DNA of 64,000 bases from CAWJTN01 sp963845895 (GCA_963845895.1 CAWJTN010000001.1:496001-560000), one strand, 5' to 3'; counted from the stretch's first letter, positions 23,509 through 32,389 are shown. The notes: a model not told the origin generated them from the sequence alone. A program made the numbers and translations.

Positions 23509-24837
23509 ATGCAAATCATTGCCGACCTGCAGCTTCATTCAAAATATTCAAGAGCCGTCTCACTTAGGATGGACTTAAATGAAATCGCAAGTTGGGCTTT
23601 GAAAAAAGGAGTCGGTTTGGTTGCAACTGGCGACTGGACACATCCTTTATGGTTTAGGGAAATTAAAACAAAACTGAAAGAAACTTCTTCAGGTATATTC
23701 ACTCACAATAATGCAAAATTCCTTTTATCGACTGAAATCTCCAGCATCTATATGCAGGGAGGTAAACAAAGAAGAGTCCACAACCTTATCTTCTCTCCTT
23801 CAATTGAAACCTGTGAAAAAATCATCAAAGAACTGCAACGCCGCGGCGCAAACTTAATGGCAGACGGAAGACCAATTGTTGGAATATCATCAAAAGATCT
23901 TTTAGAGATGGTTTTAAATATAGATGAAAATGTATTTTTCATCCCAGCTCACGCGTGGACCCCATGGTTCTCGATATTCGGGTCAAAATCAGGTTTTGAT
24001 TCTATTGAAGAATGTTTTGGTGAGTTGTCGGATAATATCTATGCAATTGAGACCGGCTTGAGCTCAGACCCTATAATGAATTGGCAGATAAAGGAACTTG
24101 AGAATCGATCAATCGTTTCTTTTTCCGACGCTCACTCCGGTCCAAAGCTCGGCCGCGAAGCAACAGTGTTTGTATCAGCAATGAAACAATCCAACAATGA
24201 AACAATTAATTTCACTTATAAAGATATAACGGATGCTATCAAACAAAACCCAACTGGTAAGCTAAAAATCGCTTACACTATTGAATTTTTTCCAGAGGAA
24301 GGTAAATATCATTGGTCGGGCCACAGAACCTGCAATATAAAATATAATCCTCAACAGGTAAAAGAAAAAGGAATAACCTGCCCAGTCTGCAAGCGACCAC
24401 TGACGATAGGGGTAGAAAACAGAGTCAATGATCTTTCGTATAAAACATTATCGAAAGACGATCTTCTTCTGGTAAAAAATGGCGTCGGATTAACTTTTGT
24501 TTACGATAAGGATAAAAAAAGAAAACCCTTTGTCTCGCTTGTCCCTCTTCTTGAAATTCTGACAGAGGTGACAGGATCACAAATAAAAGCAGTCCGTGAA
24601 TATGAGAGACTTACCTCTGAGTTTGCTTCCGAATTTGAAATATTGTTAAGAAAAACCTATGATGAGATCGAAGAATCAGCAGGTAAACAATTAGCTGAAG
24701 CTATAAAAATCGTCAGGGATAGAAAAGTATATGTTGACCCTGGATATGATGGAGTCTTTGGGATTGTAAAAATTTTTAAAGATGAAAAAAAAGAAGTTGA
24801 AGAAAAACAACAAGAATCTCAACCCACACTTTTTTAA
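23509..24837 (+). CDS. Endonuclease Q-like DNA repair nuclease (PHP domain)
   Basis: Endonuclease Q nicks DNA 5' of deaminated bases such as uracil and hypoxanthine. The N-terminal PHP domain has its metal motifs in order: DLQLHSKYS, TGDWTHP, STEISSIY, PAHAWTPW and SFSDAHSGPKLGRE. A zinc-finger follows (CNIKYN...CPVCKRPL, about residues 270-310), then a helical region. The last five residues are QPTLF, which fits a sliding-clamp-binding motif; archaeal members bind PCNA through a similar tail. About 442 residues, normal length. It overlaps the next gene by 56 bases. Confidence 0.85.
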   Translation: MQIIADLQLHSKYSRAVSLRMDLNEIASWALKKGVGLVATGDWTHPLWFREIKTKLKETSSGIFTHNNAKFLLSTEISSIYMQGGKQRRVHNLIFSPSIETCEKIIKELQRRGANLMADGRPIVGISSKDLLEMVLNIDENVFFIPAHAWTPWFSIFGSKSGFDSIEECFGELSDNIYAIETGLSSDPIMNWQIKELENRSIVSFSDAHSGPKLGREATVFVSAMKQSNNETINFTYKDITDAIKQNPTGKLKIAYTIEFFPEEGKYHWSGHRTCNIKYNPQQVKEKGITCPVCKRPLTIGVENRVNDLSYKTLSKDDLLLVKNGVGLTFVYDKDKKRKPFVSLVPLLEILTEVTGSQIKAVREYERLTSEFASEFEILLRKTYDEIEESAGKQLAEAIKIVRDRKVYVDPGYDGVFGIVKIFKDEKKEVEEKQQESQPTLF

Positions 24838-26020
24838 CAATAGAACAATTGAACAATTAAACAGTGTTCTTTTGTTTATTTTTATCCTTCTCCTCCCCAC
24901 TCAACTTGGTAAACACTTCTTTCTTCCCTTTTCCTACCTTTCAGGTATTAGAGTAGACTATCTTGCTCCAACAGTATATGTTACAGATATTATCGTTTTT
25001 CTCCTTTCTATTTTAAATCTTGAACTTATCTTTAACTTTTTTAGACAAAAAAAAATCCTAATATTGTTGTTTTTATTATTGTTTAGCCTTTTACTATCTA
25101 AATCCCCAATTATCTCGCTTTATCGCTACATTAAGATTGTCGAACTATTGATTGTATTTGTTATATTCAAAAAAAACAGTTTGCCAATTAAAAAAATATT
25201 GCTGGCTTTTTTACTTGGAGCCTGCTTCGAATTTCTTCTGGCAATGCTGCAGTTTAACTTTAAACATTCAATCCAAGGAATTTTTTATTTTTTTGGAGAA
25301 AGATTTTTTTCCTTGTCAACTCCGGGAATTGCAAAAGCATCTTATTATGGAGTCGAGATTTTGAGACCTTATGCCACATTTTCACACCCTAATTCTCTGG
25401 CTGGTTTTTACCTTCTTCTATATTTCTTTACTATAACAAATAAAAAAATCAGGCCGTTTGTATTAATTAGAAATTCTTTACTTTTATTTTCTAGTTTGTT
25501 GATTTTCTTGTCTTTCTCTAAACTAGCCATTTTTACTTTTCTGTTGCTAAATCTTGTTTTTCTCTGGAACTCTTCTATCAAAAAAAATTGTTTGCTCTGT
25601 TTTTTTTCAAGACTTATCATTCTAATAGTTCTGTCTTTAATTTTTTTCCAGGCAAAGGCTGATCCTTTGAGCTTACAGAAAAGATACGAACTTAACAAAA
25701 ATGCTTTGTCAATAATAGAAAAATATCCCTTCACAGGAGTAGGTATAGGAAGTTATCTAGTGATTCAAAATAAAATACCTACAGAGTTTCCCGACCTTCT
25801 AAATCAACCAGTCCACAATGTCTTCTTACTTATCTTGGTTGAAACCGGATTTATCATTGGAGCTCTGATATTTTTCTTGTTTGTAAAGGACTTAAGAAGA
25901 TTCATCAAAAACTACGCTTATATTTTTTTAGTAATCTTAATTACAGGATTTTTTGATCATTATTGGCTTACTCTGGAACAGAATTTTCTTTTGCTTGGAG
26001 TAGTTTTTGGATTATTATAG
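24782..26020 (+). CDS. O-antigen ligase-like membrane protein (Wzy/WaaL family)
   Basis: About ten hydrophobic helices and the large outer loop of O-antigen ligases, here containing ETGFIIGALIFF and YPFTGVGIGSYLVIQ with a conserved HNVFLLILVETG motif (His in HNxxL) near residue 345. It joins or polymerises polyprenyl-linked glycans outside the membrane. The start lies inside the 3' end of the endonuclease Q gene; there is no later Met that keeps the first helix. Confidence 0.8.
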   Translation: MKKKKLKKNNKNLNPHFFNNRTIEQLNSVLLFIFILLLPTQLGKHFFLPFSYLSGIRVDYLAPTVYVTDIIVFLLSILNLELIFNFFRQKKILILLFLLLFSLLLSKSPIISLYRYIKIVELLIVFVIFKKNSLPIKKILLAFLLGACFEFLLAMLQFNFKHSIQGIFYFFGERFFSLSTPGIAKASYYGVEILRPYATFSHPNSLAGFYLLLYFFTITNKKIRPFVLIRNSLLLFSSLLIFLSFSKLAIFTFLLLNLVFLWNSSIKKNCLLCFFSRLIILIVLSLIFFQAKADPLSLQKRYELNKNALSIIEKYPFTGVGIGSYLVIQNKIPTEFPDLLNQPVHNVFLLILVETGFIIGALIFFLFVKDLRRFIKNYAYIFLVILITGFFDHYWLTLEQNFLLLGVVFGLL

Positions 26021-26554
26021 TTTATCTATTTCTACTTTTATCTGCTTATTCAAGTCTAGAATCTGATTTATCATCTCGCTCTGACCTTGAGGCAGGTCTT
26101 TTAAAAAGGTTTCTGCCACTTCTTGATGTTTCGCATTACTTAACTTAATCCTCTGAACGAAATCAGTTGACGGCCCAACTCCTTGCTTTTTTGAAGTGTC
26201 GATGAGCTTGGGAATCTTTTGGGAATACTGTTCTCCTTCATAAAATATCGAGAGCGCTTGTTTATCTTTTCCTTTTTGAGCCAAAGACTCTGCCATGGCT
26301 ACCTTTTTATCAGAAAATAAAAGATATAACTCTGCTTTTTTAAGATTATCTCTAGTTACAAGTTCTAAAATCTTATCTCGAATCTCTTTTATGAAATATA
26401 AAGGATTGTCTGGCAAAATACCGGGATAGGGAAGATTATAAACCACTTTATCCTGATTAATCGTTATCGATTGTGAGTTCAGAATATAAAAAACTGGCGG
26501 AATCAGAAGAAAGAAAACAAACAAAGAAATAAAAATAACAATTCTTTTGATCAT
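26015..26554 (-). CDS. DUF5667 domain membrane protein
   Basis: One N-terminal transmembrane helix (about residues 5-25) and then the DUF5667 hallmark YPGILPDNPLYFIKEIRDKI, followed by three long helices (KKAELYLLFSDKKVAMAESL ...). The family is frequent in CPR bacteria, and I know no tested function; probable surface-exposed helical bundle. It converges on the O-antigen ligase gene with a 6-base overlap. Confidence 0.8.
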   Translation of the reverse strand: MIKRIVIFISLFVFFLLIPPVFYILNSQSITINQDKVVYNLPYPGILPDNPLYFIKEIRDKILELVTRDNLKKAELYLLFSDKKVAMAESLAQKGKDKQALSIFYEGEQYSQKIPKLIDTSKKQGVGPSTDFVQRIKLSNAKHQEVAETFLKDLPQGQSEMINQILDLNKQIKVEIDKL

Positions 26555-26560
26555 GACAAT

Positions 26561-26566
26561 ATTATA
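26561..26566 (-). promoter_or_regulatory. -10 hexamer TATAAT for the DUF5667 gene
   Basis: The hexamer ends 6 bases before the minus-strand ATG at 26554. Confidence 0.6.
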
Positions 26567-26583
26567 CTAAATTTTAAAATAAA

Positions 26584-26622
26584 AACAATTCCGCCCCAAA
26601 CATGCGGGCGGAAAAATTGTTT
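26584..26622 (-). terminator. Rho-independent terminator of the HU gene
   Basis: On the minus strand CCGCCC and GGGCGG form a GC-rich stem, extended by AAACAATT/AATTGTTT, followed by a T-rich run, directly after the HU stop. It is the clearest terminator in the window. Confidence 0.8.
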
Positions 26623-26629
26623 AAAAAAA

Positions 26630-26902
26630 TTATTTGACCATTCTTTTAAGACTTTTACCAGCTGTGAAGCCTGGTGTTTTGGTTGCTGGAATTTGAATCT
26701 CAGCACCTGTCTGTGGATTTCTACCTTTTCTCGCTGCTCTTCGCCTTACCATAAATGTACCAAAACCAGTAACCACTACCTTTTCTCCTCTTTTAAGAGT
26801 ATCTGAAAGGCTATTAAATACTGTATTGACTGCATCTTTGGCTGCTTTGGCTGTTAGACCTGCTTTTTTAGCAACCTGTGCTACTAAATCTGCTTTTGTC
26901 AT
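26630..26902 (-). CDS. hup: HU-family DNA-binding protein
   Basis: A 90-residue histone-like protein: MTKADLVAQVAKKAGL at the N-terminus, then GFGTFMVRRRAARKGRNPQTGAEIQIPATKTPGF, the DNA-wrapping arm with the conserved Pro, and the KSLKRMVK end. It binds and bends DNA as a dimer. GGAGGTGG sits 7 bases before the ATG, and the gene has its own terminator, so it is a single, highly expressed unit. Confidence 0.96.
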   Translation of the reverse strand: MTKADLVAQVAKKAGLTAKAAKDAVNTVFNSLSDTLKRGEKVVVTGFGTFMVRRRAARKGRNPQTGAEIQIPATKTPGFTAGKSLKRMVK

Positions 26903-27094
26903 GTTGTATCCACCTCCAATCTATTGACTAATTTTTAACGGATCATTCGAACAACTAATCGTTAATAGATTAGTCACTTTTTGGCCTCTTGTCAATCTAT
27001 ATTAAAACATCTTATTGTAACAATCTGGATCATTTCTATAGCACTACCACAATACAAATGTAGTATATCTTGCAGAATTTATAGAAAAAATAGA

Positions 27095-28576
27095 TTAAAT
27101 CTTTGTGGTACTTTCGGCTCTATATTCTCTGATAACAGTTATCTTTATCTGTCCAGGAAAAACATCAAATTTTTTCTCCAGCTCTTCTTTAAGTTTAGAG
27201 GCAAGCACTGTTGCTTCATCATCAGTTATTTCCTCAGGCTTAACAACCACTCTTAACTCTCTTCCCGCTTGAAGAGCATAAGCTTCCTTTACTCCTTTTT
27301 TAGTTTTTGCAACATCTTCTATTGTTTTTATCCGTTTTAAGTATTCCTGAAAGTCCTCATGTCTTGCGCCTGGCCTGCCTCCAGAAACAGCATCTGAAAT
27401 ATAGACTATCATCGCTTCAACCGACGGAAATGGAATATCCTCATGATGAGCAGCCACACAATCAACTATTTTTTGAGGGAACCGATATTTTTTGAGAAGA
27501 TCGACACCCAGCTCAACGTGGGATCCTTCTTTGTCAGTCACTACTTTACCAATATCGTGAAGAAGGCAACCAAGTTTGACGGTATTAACATCTGCCTTCA
27601 GTTCGTAAGCTAAAGCAACACCTATTCTAGTTTCCTCTAGTGTGTGAAGAATCATGTTTTGACCATAGGAATATCTGTATTTAAATTTTCCTAAAAGTCT
27701 GACTATCTCTGAAGGGAGATTAAAAACTCCTACTTTATGTGTAAGCTCTTCACCTGCCCTATAGATTACTTTATCAATCTCTTCCTTAACTTTTTTAACA
27801 ATCTCTTCAATCCTTTCCGGTTGAATTCTACCGTCTTTGATCAACCTTTCTAAGGAAATTCTGGCAATCTCTCTTTTGATTGCGTCAAAAGATGAAATTC
27901 TTATTACACCCTCTTCTTCCAGATCAACATCAACTCCGGTTGCCAGCTCAAAAGCTCTGATATTTCTTCCATCCTTCCCAATTATTCTTCCTTTAAACTC
28001 TTCGTTCGGAAGATTGATAACTGATAGAGTGAATTCCGAAACATAGTCGGTCGCTCCGTATCTCATCGCATCTGCCAGAAGACCTTTTGCTTTCTCATCT
28101 ATGTTCTGCTTGATCTCTTCTTCTGCCTGCTTTGCTCTTTTTGCAATATCTGCTCTTAATTTTTCTTCCCATCCTTGTAATAGCAGATTCTTTGCCTGAT
28201 CTTTGCTAAGTTGTGCAATTTTCTCTAGCTTTTGTAAAATTGTTTCTTTTTTTTCTTCCAAATCTTTTTGTAGCTCCGCTACTTTTTGTTTATCTTTATC
28301 GATATAAACTTTCTCACGATTCAAAGAAGACTCTCTTTCTTCAAGTTGTTGCTCTTTTCTAACGAGCCGCTTTTCAATTTCAAGGCTTTCCGCCATAGTT
28401 TTTCTTGCTTCTTGCTCTGCCTCCTGTTTAATCCTTAAGGCTTCTTCATTGGCTTTAAGCACGATTTCTTTTGCCTGCTGCACCGAACTTGAAGAGTCTT
28501 CTTTTTTTACTTCTTTTTGCACCTGTTGAAGTTCTTCACGCAAGATCGATCGTATAAGACTTTTTAAATCAACCAT
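27095..28576 (-). CDS. rny: Ribonuclease Y
   Basis: RNase Y starts mRNA decay by internal cleavage. Domains in order: long coiled coil (about residues 30-180), KH domain (EEFKGRIIGKDGRNIRAFE, about 190-250), and HD domain with LGCLLHDIGKV and VAAHHEDIPF (about 300-400). The 493-residue length is usual. Unlike most RNase Y proteins, which carry an N-terminal membrane helix, this one begins MVDLKSLIRSILREELQQVQ with no hydrophobic stretch, so it is probably soluble or amphipathically attached. The neighbour downstream is HU. Confidence 0.95.
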   Translation of the reverse strand: MVDLKSLIRSILREELQQVQKEVKKEDSSSSVQQAKEIVLKANEEALRIKQEAEQEARKTMAESLEIEKRLVRKEQQLEERESSLNREKVYIDKDKQKVAELQKDLEEKKETILQKLEKIAQLSKDQAKNLLLQGWEEKLRADIAKRAKQAEEEIKQNIDEKAKGLLADAMRYGATDYVSEFTLSVINLPNEEFKGRIIGKDGRNIRAFELATGVDVDLEEEGVIRISSFDAIKREIARISLERLIKDGRIQPERIEEIVKKVKEEIDKVIYRAGEELTHKVGVFNLPSEIVRLLGKFKYRYSYGQNMILHTLEETRIGVALAYELKADVNTVKLGCLLHDIGKVVTDKEGSHVELGVDLLKKYRFPQKIVDCVAAHHEDIPFPSVEAMIVYISDAVSGGRPGARHEDFQEYLKRIKTIEDVAKTKKGVKEAYALQAGRELRVVVKPEEITDDEATVLASKLKEELEKKFDVFPGQIKITVIREYRAESTTKI

Positions 28577-28802
28577 ATTATTTAGAGAAGCTTAGATAAA
28601 GGAATTTCCTACTAAAAGGAGTTACGTAAAAAAATGAAATGCCACCTGTGTATCAAATTTAAAATTGTAAAATTAAATCTTTGGAAATTCATTAAAAATT
28701 GAAAATTAAAAATTTCAAATTAGGTTCCTTATCCAAGCAAAAATTATTAATATCCCTATTTTACCCCCAATCCCCTCTTTCTGCAAATGGAATTTATATT
28801 AG

Positions 28803-29822
28803 TTAATTGAAGATATTAACTCCGCCAGATAGCAAAGGAGCAAAATTTATGCAATATTTTCCGTCTACTAAATTCAATGAAAGTATCCAGTCAGTTATCG
28901 TGTCCCCCATTCTTATCCCCCTCCAATTTTGTAAAGTGGGTGGTTTTTTTAGTAAAGTAATTGTATCTTGAAAGTTTAACTTACTCCATTTATTTAATAA
29001 ATTTGCTTCTAAATAATGATATCTGGCAAAAGAAGAATGAAACGGAACTTTTTTAAACATCTGGGCATTAAGAGAGATCAAATCGGGGTGAAGATAATGA
29101 TTTGTAGCGATAATAAAGTTTTTGCTTCTTCTTACCTTAAGTCCTTTATCCAGAGATTTTTCAACCACAGCCATATTCCCTTCCTTATCAGCTAAAGTAA
29201 ATATTTGAGAGTTGGTTGAGGGAATTTCCTCAATCATTTTTTGCGCTTGATCAATCGTCTGACATTTTTCCGCTATCAGTTGGATTAGGTGAACCGGGCT
29301 TAAACCAACAGTGACTTTATTTCCTGGAGCTCCATTCAATTCTATAAAAAAACCTTTCTCGTTCCAGCCATCTTCGAGAACCAACGCAAACTCTGATTTA
29401 TTTGCTGGAAATCCTCTTTTAAATGTTCCCATGTCAGATGTACCCTTTATATTTAAACTCGATTTGTCAGTAAATTCATAAGTTATAAGTTTTGAGTTTT
29501 TTTCCGAAGATTCAAACCAATCATAATTTCTACCAATTAAAACTCCGTTGTTATTTTTAACAACGAAACAAGAGCAGTTTCTTTCAACGATTTTTTTTAT
29601 AGTACCTAAAAAAATTGTCAAACCGAATTTATACATTTTATCTTTTTCTATTCTTTTAGCCTTTGCCACTCCATCTAAAAAATCAAGAAATTCTGGATAA
29701 TATTTATCAGAAAAAGAAGGTATTTGAATCCCTATTGATCCCCATTTTTTATAAAGTAATCCGACCTGTTCTCCAATTTCCTTATGGGTGCCCTTGAAAT
29801 TAAGAGCTCTATCACTTTTCAT
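28803..29822 (-). CDS. C45/choloylglycine-hydrolase-like Ntn amidase
   Basis: A 339-residue protein of the linear amide C-N hydrolase (C45, acyl-CoA:6-aminopenicillanic acid acyltransferase) group. The self-processing Cys is likely the second one in ERNCSCFVVK (about residue 83), followed by the typical GRNYDW. The IATNHYLHP motif near residue 245 also fits. Substrate unknown; relatives cleave or form amides of acyl and amino compounds. ATG at 29822 avoids overlap with the VOC gene, and a TATAAT lies 7 bases upstream. Confidence 0.8.
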   Translation of the reverse strand: MKSDRALNFKGTHKEIGEQVGLLYKKWGSIGIQIPSFSDKYYPEFLDFLDGVAKAKRIEKDKMYKFGLTIFLGTIKKIVERNCSCFVVKNNNGVLIGRNYDWFESSEKNSKLITYEFTDKSSLNIKGTSDMGTFKRGFPANKSEFALVLEDGWNEKGFFIELNGAPGNKVTVGLSPVHLIQLIAEKCQTIDQAQKMIEEIPSTNSQIFTLADKEGNMAVVEKSLDKGLKVRRSKNFIIATNHYLHPDLISLNAQMFKKVPFHSSFARYHYLEANLLNKWSKLNFQDTITLLKKPPTLQNWRGIRMGDTITDWILSLNLVDGKYCINFAPLLSGGVNIFN

Positions 29823-29829
29823 GAAAGAT

Positions 29830-29835
29830 ATTATA
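29830..29835 (-). promoter_or_regulatory. -10 hexamer TATAAT for the C45 gene
   Basis: The hexamer ends 7 bases before the minus-strand ATG at 29822 and lies at the gene junction. Confidence 0.55.
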
Positions 29836-29841
29836 GCAATA

Positions 29842-30225
29842 TTATCTGGTCCACTTTTGTATCTCCCAAATATTTCCATCTGGGTCAAAAAAATATGCAG
29901 TTCTTTGACCCCAGGGTTGGGTTACGGGTTTTTTGATAAACGTCACACCCTTTTGTTTTAGCTGGTTATATTCTTTGTCTACATCTTCAACTTCTGCGAA
30001 TGAATAAACAGCAGTAGGTTTTTTTCCAAAATATTTTTTGCCGACTAACCTTTCCATCTCTTTTCTTCCATAAATTGCAAGAAAACAATTCTCCATTTGA
30101 AATTGAACAAATTCCTCTTTTACCGATTCTCTGACTATTTTTAATTCCAGAATTTCTTTATAAAATTTTCTCGATTTTAAGAATCTATCCGTTATTAAAA
30201 TTATCCATTCTAATTTTCTATTCAT
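29842..30225 (-). CDS. VOC/glyoxalase-fold protein
   Basis: A 127-residue vicinal-oxygen-chelate protein with paired beta-alpha-beta-beta-beta units: LEWIILITDRFLKSRKFYKEILELKIVRE, then FAEVEDVDKEYNQLKQKGVTF and the ending RTAYFFDPDGNIWEIQKW. Members include glyoxalases, dioxygenases and resistance proteins; the exact substrate cannot be told. The final Glu in IWEIQ is the usual metal ligand. Confidence 0.85.
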   Translation of the reverse strand: MNRKLEWIILITDRFLKSRKFYKEILELKIVRESVKEEFVQFQMENCFLAIYGRKEMERLVGKKYFGKKPTAVYSFAEVEDVDKEYNQLKQKGVTFIKKPVTQPWGQRTAYFFDPDGNIWEIQKWTR

Positions 30226-30270
30226 ACAATCTTTTATTGTTCGTACATGCCGAGAACAACAATAAATCCC

Positions 30271-30287
30271 CTCGACTTCGCTCGAAG
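30271..30287. repeat. Palindromic repeat copy CTCGACTTCGCTCGAAG
   Basis: This copy of the dispersed palindrome lies beside the left end of the GIY-YIG element at 30298. Confidence 0.5.
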
Positions 30288-30297
30288 ATTAATGATA

Positions 30298-30620
30298 TCG
30301 TTCGAACGAGTGAAACGAGTCGAGAACTAATAATCTTTCTTCCATTCACCACTTATTAATTTTAGTTTCTTCTTCTGATTCCAATCTTTAATTTGTTTCT
30401 CTCTTTTTCTAGCATCCTCTAAATTATTCCATTCTTCCCAATAAGCTAGCTTTTTAAATACATGTTTACTTGTATATTTCGAACCTAGTCGAGAAATGTG
30501 CTGATCCATTCTTATTGGTACTTTCCAAGTACAACCGGTATAAAAAGTTCCATCTAAACATTCAATAATGTAAACATACCATTTCCAATTTTTATTGCTT
30601 CTCGACTTCGCTCGAAGCAT
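30298..30620. mobile_element. Candidate GIY-YIG mini-element with inverted palindromic ends
   Basis: AGTCGAGAA (30319-30327) and TTCTCGACT (30599-30607) are exact inverted copies flanking a single small GIY-YIG gene. Outside each is a further matching arm: GTTCGAACGAGTG on the left and CGCTCGAAGC on the right. The architecture parallels the element at 34438-34831. Confidence 0.5.
30327..30620 (-). CDS. Small GIY-YIG nuclease (UPF0213/YhbQ type)
   Basis: A 97-residue single-domain endonuclease with WYVYIIECLDGTFYTGCT (the GIY-YIG pair written as YVY...YTG), the Arg at IRMDQH, and the Glu-bearing WNNLEDARKREKQIKDW. It would nick DNA, possibly at branched or palindromic sites. The first ten residues (MLRAKSRSNK) are encoded by the palindromic repeat itself, which supplies the ATG. 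The gene is closed in by inverted repeats on both sides. Confidence 0.85.
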   Translation of the reverse strand: MLRAKSRSNKNWKWYVYIIECLDGTFYTGCTWKVPIRMDQHISRLGSKYTSKHVFKKLAYWEEWNNLEDARKREKQIKDWNQKKKLKLISGEWKKDY

Positions 30621-30631
30621 AATAGGATATT

Positions 30632-31117
30632 TTAATTATCTTTTTCCTCTAACTTTTCTATTGTATTTTTGATTATTTCAAAAGAAAAACCTCGCCGGGC
30701 TAAAAATGAAGCTGCTTTTTCAAAACGCTTAACCGAAGGTAAAGAACTATAACGTTGCCAACGAGGTTTTAATGCTTTTAAAGCAAGCTCATCTTCAGGC
30801 AACTCGTTATTTAAAAAATAATCATCAATTAAATCCTTAGAGATTCCGAACCTTAGAAGTTCACTTTTTAAAGCAAACTTACTTTTTGGTTTACTTAGAT
30901 TTCTCTGTTCAACAAACCAAACAATGAAGTTTTTATCGTTTACTAAGTCTTGCTCTTCGAGATTTTTAATTGCTTGGTTTGCAACATCTCTTGAAAAATG
31001 CCTCCTTTCAATTTTTTTATAAAGGTAGTCTCTTACCTCTTTTTTACTTCGGGGCCTAAACTTTAGATAGAAGTAAGCGTAATTAAGTAGCGCTTGAAGA
31101 TCTTGCGTATCACTCAT
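30632..31117 (-). CDS. recX: RecX, regulator of RecA
   Basis: A 161-residue helical-repeat protein: ALLNYAYFYLKFRPRSKKEVRDYLYKK, then LNDKNF-like LVNDKNFIVWFVEQRNLSKPKSKFALKSELLRFGIS, with the last repeat ARRGFSFEIIKNTIEKL. RecX limits RecA filament growth. It lies directly downstream of recA on the same strand, the usual arrangement. Confidence 0.9.
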   Translation of the reverse strand: MSDTQDLQALLNYAYFYLKFRPRSKKEVRDYLYKKIERRHFSRDVANQAIKNLEEQDLVNDKNFIVWFVEQRNLSKPKSKFALKSELLRFGISKDLIDDYFLNNELPEDELALKALKPRWQRYSSLPSVKRFEKAASFLARRGFSFEIIKNTIEKLEEKDN

Positions 31118-31226
31118 GCGAATATTTACGAATTAATATCTGCGAATGGATGCGAATCTGCGAATTATTTGCACATTAGCAAATATTCGTAGGGTTTGTT
31201 GATTCGTTCAAATTCGCATGTTGTAT
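31118..31226. repeat. recA-recX spacer with repeated GCGAAT units
   Basis: The spacer holds several copies of GCGAAT/ATTCGC and an inverted pair GCGAATATTTACG / GCAAATATTCGTAGG, resembling the ATTACG/CGTAAT repeat at 58762-58813. It may be an intergenic repeat element. Confidence 0.4.
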
Positions 31227-32243
31227 TTACTTTCTCCCCATCACCTTCTCCATCACTTCCTTAGATAGATGTTGGCGAAGTTTCAAATCTTGCATCAACA
31301 TCTCCTTCACCTGTTCCTTTCCTTGGCCTAAAATCTTGTCTCCCATTTTAATAAACGCTCCACTTTTCCCAAGAACTCCTGACGCAATCGCGGCATCCAC
31401 CAATCCCTCTGCCCTATCAATCCCTTCCGCAGTGATAATTATCTCAGCATCCTTAAATGGAGGGGCGACTTTATTTTTAACAATCTTTATTCTGATTCTT
31501 GCTCCATAGACTTGATTATTTTTCTTTAAGGTCTCGATTTTCCTGGTATCGATCCTTACTGAAGAGTAAAACTTAAGAGCAAGACCACCCGGAGTCGTCT
31601 CGGGATTACCAAACATTATGCCAATCTTTAACCTTAACTGATTTGTAAAAACGATGGTTGTTTTCGACTTGGAAATCACACCGGTTAATTTTCTTAGAGC
31701 TTGAGACATTAATCTTGCTTGTAAACCCATCTGCGCGTCTCCCATTTCACCCTCTATCTCTGCTCTTGGTACTAACGCTGCTACAGAATCAACTACAACT
31801 AAATCTACTCCGCCAGATCTAATAAGAGCTTCTGTAATCTCCAAAGCCTGTTCTCCTGTGTCGGGTTGTGAAACCAATAGGTCGTCAAGATTAACACCTA
31901 AAATCCTGGCCCATTGAGCATCTAAAGCATGTTCTGCATCAATAAATGCGGCAACACCTCCTGCTTTTTGAGTCTCTGCAATTAAAGACAGACAGACAGT
32001 CGTTTTTCCAGATGCCTCGGGTCCAAATATTTCCACTATCCTTCCCTTAGGAATTCCACCGACACCCAATGCGATATCCAGTGGAAGTATTCCCGTTTTT
32101 AAAACGTCGATTGCAATATGAGTATGGTCTCCCAACCGCATGATTGATCCTTTACCAAACTGTTTTTGAATCTGTTCGATTGCCAAAATAACCGCCTGTC
32201 TTTTTGGACTTGATTCGCCGTTGTCTTTTGTTGAAGTTCTCAT
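31227..32243 (-). CDS. recA: Recombinase RecA
   Basis: RecA forms ATP-dependent filaments on single-stranded DNA for homologous recombination. Walker A is GPEASGKTT (about residue 70), Walker B LVVVDSVAAL, loop L1 EIEGEMGDAQMGLQARLMSQ, and L2 FTNQLRLKIGIMFGNPETTPGG. About 338 residues. I use ATG at 32243; a TTG five codons earlier is possible. No LexA-type site was seen upstream. The terminator of the UbiA gene precedes it. Confidence 0.97.
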   Translation of the reverse strand: MRTSTKDNGESSPKRQAVILAIEQIQKQFGKGSIMRLGDHTHIAIDVLKTGILPLDIALGVGGIPKGRIVEIFGPEASGKTTVCLSLIAETQKAGGVAAFIDAEHALDAQWARILGVNLDDLLVSQPDTGEQALEITEALIRSGGVDLVVVDSVAALVPRAEIEGEMGDAQMGLQARLMSQALRKLTGVISKSKTTIVFTNQLRLKIGIMFGNPETTPGGLALKFYSSVRIDTRKIETLKKNNQVYGARIRIKIVKNKVAPPFKDAEIIITAEGIDRAEGLVDAAIASGVLGKSGAFIKMGDKILGQGKEQVKEMLMQDLKLRQHLSKEVMEKVMGRK

Positions 32244-32330
32244 AAAATTGAGGTGCAAATATTAACGCCACTATTATCTATCACTCTCCCTAAAATTACA
32301 ACTGTATATAATCCACAAAAACAACTCGTT

Positions 32331-32348
32331 AACCCCGCTTAGCGGGGT
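32331..32348 (-). terminator. Hairpin terminator of the prenyltransferase gene
   Basis: CCCCGC-TAA-GCGGGG forms a strong stem followed on the minus strand by TTAACGAGTTGTTTTT, between the prenyltransferase stop and recA. With the adjoining GGGTTTACC it also matches the GGTTTACCC repeat family. Confidence 0.65.
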
Positions 32349-32389
32349 AAACCCGTTAATTCGTTAATAAATTAATGAGTAATAAGTTT

